A DNA stretch of 64,000 nt from Verrucomicrobiota bacterium (lineage in GTDB: Bacteria; Verrucomicrobiota; Verrucomicrobiia; Opitutales; Opitutaceae). Positions 62,390 to 64,000 of this stretch are shown here, one piece after another; position 1 is the first letter of the stretch; each line of letters begins with the position of its first letter. The stretch lies in contig JAEZGX010000040.1 of NCBI GenBank assembly GCA_023416735.1, forward strand, positions 1 to 64,000, in the 5' to 3' direction. The position numbers and the translations under genes are program-made. The notes under the pieces were generated by a model that did not search any database, was not told where the DNA came from, and worked only from the letters and a program-made list of their open reading frames with translations.

Positions 62390-63010
62390 ATGAGCGTTCG
62401 AGTGAAAATCGTTTTCTACAGCCTTTACGGGCATATCTACAAAATGGCGCAGGCGATCGCGGAAGGAGTCCGCGAGGTGGAAGGCGCGGAGGTGGAGTTG
62501 TTGCAGGTGCGCGAAACGCTGCCGGATGACGTGATCGAGAAAATGGGTGCCACCGAAGCGAAGAAAGCGATGGCGGGGGTGCCGATCGCGGATCCGAAGA
62601 AACTGGGCGAGGCCGATGCGGTGATCTTTGGAACAGGGACGCGTTACGGCAGTGCGACGGCGCAGATGCAGGCGTTCTTCGATGCGACGGGCGGGTTGTG
62701 GAGCAGCGGGGCGTTGGTGGGAAAAGCGGGCAGCTTGTTTACGTCGAGCGGGACGCAGCACGGCGGGCAGGAGACGACGCTCCTGAGCATGATGACGTTT
62801 TTGCTGCATCAAGGCATGGTGGTCGTGGGGGTGCCGTATGCGGAAAAAGGCCTTTCCTATATCGACGAGCTCTCCGGCGGAACGCCGTATGGAGCGTCGA
62901 CGATCACGGGAGGCGACGGATCGCGAATGCCGTCGGAGAACGAATTGAAAATTGCGCGCTATCAAGGGCGCCATGTTGCGGAGATCGCGGCGAAGCTGGC
63001 GCGGAAGTAG
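62390..63010 (+). CDS. wrbA: NAD(P)H:quinone oxidoreductase WrbA
   Basis: 206 residues, flavodoxin-like fold. 'KIVFYSLYGHIYKMAQAIAE' is the FMN phosphate loop, 'GTGTRYGSATAQMQAFFDAT' and 'SSGTQHGGQETTLLSMMTFL' the isoalloxazine-binding loops, and 'GTPYGASTITGGDGSRMPSE' the family end motif. Type IV NAD(P)H:quinone oxidoreductase, cytoplasmic, performing two-electron quinone reduction in oxidative stress. Length matches WrbA (about 200). Confidence 0.96.
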   Translation: MSVRVKIVFYSLYGHIYKMAQAIAEGVREVEGAEVELLQVRETLPDDVIEKMGATEAKKAMAGVPIADPKKLGEADAVIFGTGTRYGSATAQMQAFFDATGGLWSSGALVGKAGSLFTSSGTQHGGQETTLLSMMTFLLHQGMVVVGVPYAEKGLSYIDELSGGTPYGASTITGGDGSRMPSENELKIARYQGRHVAEIAAKLARK

Positions 63011-63058
63011 AGGGAGGCGAGTTTCGCGGCCGCGGCGGGACGCTTTGCGCCGCGGCGT

Positions 63059-64000
63059 CTATGCGGCGTGAAAAGGCGCGGAGGAGCCTGATGGCGTCGG
63101 GGTGCCTGCGAGCCAGCGGCGGAAGGATTTGATTTCCGAGAGCGTGCCGGCGACGAGAACGTTGTCGCCGGCGTGGAGGCGTTCGAGGCCAGAGGGGGCG
63201 ATGATCTTTTCGCCGTGGCGTTCGATGCCCACGACGCGGGTGCCGGTGAGTTGGGCGAGCTTGAGTTCGGCCAGGGTTTGGCCGGCGTGCGCGCCGTCGG
63301 GAATGACGAACGTCTCGAGAATCGAACCCCGGAATTCGTCGGCCTGGTTGGCCTGCCGGGTTGGGGTATCCAGAAGATGATTACAGGCGGCGGCGATCTG
63401 CTCGGTCTTGCCCATCAGCAGGAGTTTGTCGCCGGGGTAGACGCGGAGGTCGGGACGGATCGCGGTGATAACGTGACCATTTCTTTCGAGTTCGAGAACG
63501 GCGCAGCCGAAGCGGGAAGGAATGGCGAGGTCGAGCAGGGTGGTGCCGGCGTAGGCGGCGTTATCAGGGATGACGCATTCGGTGAGGCGAACGTCCCATT
63601 GCTCGAGGTCCTGCTGGCGCTTGCCGCGCGCGGCGTCGGCGGCGGCGGCACCGGGACCGCGCGGATCCTCGGCGAGAACCTCGCGCATGGTCGTTTGCCA
63701 CTCGCTGTGCCAGTAAATGAGTTTGCGGGAGAAAATCGCGACCACGACCACGGCGGCGATGGCGATGATGCCCCAGCCCCAAAGGCCAAGCTGATCGAAA
63801 GGCACGAGCGCGTAGATCCAAATGCCGAGGCCGATCGACATGAGGCCGATGAGGGCGTTGCGCACAACTGGGGCGGGTAGAAGTCGCGAGGAGCCGGCGA
63901 CGCTTTCGGCGACGATCATGGCGACCGCGGTGAGATTTCGCCAAATCGCGACGATCGGAATGAGTGCGATGATGGCGATGATGCTCCAAAAGACCCAACC
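63059..64000 (-). CDS. CPA2-type cation/proton antiporter, C-terminal part (cut by window edge)
   Basis: The frame stays open to base 64000, giving 313 residues of a longer protein. The visible part begins inside a membrane region ('VFWSIIAIIALIPIVAIWRN'), has two more hydrophobic helices ('NALIGLMSIGLGIWIYALVP', 'LWGWGIIAIAAVVVVAIF') and ends with two regulatory domains of the TrkA-C type: 'TLLDLAIPSRFGCAVLELER' with 'VYPGDKLLLMG', and 'LAELKLAQLTGTRVVGIERH' with 'HAGDNVLVAG'. This matches KefB-like K+/H+ antiporters. The transport domain lies outside the window, so ion specificity is not shown. Confidence 0.85.
   Translation of the reverse strand, partial: GWVFWSIIAIIALIPIVAIWRNLTAVAMIVAESVAGSSRLLPAPVVRNALIGLMSIGLGIWIYALVPFDQLGLWGWGIIAIAAVVVVAIFSRKLIYWHSEWQTTMREVLAEDPRGPGAAAADAARGKRQQDLEQWDVRLTECVIPDNAAYAGTTLLDLAIPSRFGCAVLELERNGHVITAIRPDLRVYPGDKLLLMGKTEQIAAACNHLLDTPTRQANQADEFRGSILETFVIPDGAHAGQTLAELKLAQLTGTRVVGIERHGEKIIAPSGLERLHAGDNVLVAGTLSEIKSFRRWLAGTPTPSGSSAPFHAA

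Overview
The window is high-GC, gene-dense chromosomal DNA with no phage, plasmid, CRISPR, rRNA or tRNA genes that I could see. The gene content suggests a Verrucomicrobiota bacterium, probably Opitutaceae. The pointers are Tat-exported Gfo/Idh/MocA oxidoreductases, DUF1080 proteins, a pyrophosphate-type phosphofructokinase, many polysaccharide-active enzymes, and a 'VVTLSPF' segment typical of Opitutaceae TonB-dependent receptors. This is family-level inference; no ribosomal marker is present.

Layout. 1-6,500: a small exported protein and two tandem secreted beta-propeller-like paralogues (885 and 609 aa), each closed by its own GC-rich terminator. 6,489-11,409: a minus-strand run with an aldo/keto reductase, a TupA-type ATP-grasp protein, a lipoprotein and a large unknown helical protein. 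11,595-20,031: a signalling neighbourhood with a transglutaminase-like protease, a CHASE3-PAS protein without a kinase, a stand-alone receiver, a REC-PAS protein, and a 1,119-residue hybrid kinase with four PAS domains, GAF, HisKA, ATPase and receiver. A Gfo/Idh oxidoreductase and a small exported protein lie among them. 20,183-34,055: carbohydrate and central metabolism (GH97, LLM flavin oxidoreductase, DUF1080 fused to a TIM-barrel-like domain, PPi-PFK, parallel beta-helix protein, LacI regulator next to GH1), with an rRNA/tRNA methyltransferase and small stress or membrane proteins. 34,120-45,888: a broken histidine kinase beside an intact NtrC-like regulator, a second Gfo/Idh oxidoreductase, a 1,926-residue alpha-2-macroglobulin that appears co-transcribed with a WYL regulator, and an unknown protein. 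45,926-64,000: rhomboid-like protein, M13 peptidase, DUF4142 and DUF2835 proteins, FG-GAP protein, two tiny helical proteins, PL10 pectate lyase, GH43, another histidine kinase, an SGNH hydrolase, a KamA-family radical SAM enzyme, an SSS symporter, WrbA, and the C-terminal part of a CPA2-type antiporter running off the right edge.

How it fits together. The picture is a plant-polysaccharide degrader: exported GH97, PL10, beta-helix and SGNH enzymes act outside, cytoplasmic GH1 and GH43 finish oligosaccharides, and an SSS symporter imports solutes. Heavy investment in PAS/GAF signalling suggests responses to redox or metabolite cues. The most unusual items are the macroglobulin carrying a TonB-receptor-like segment, the kinase-less signalling proteins beside a giant hybrid kinase, the tandem propeller pair, the decayed sensor kinase next to a live response regulator, and a dispersed intergenic repeat built on GAGAACGAGAA.
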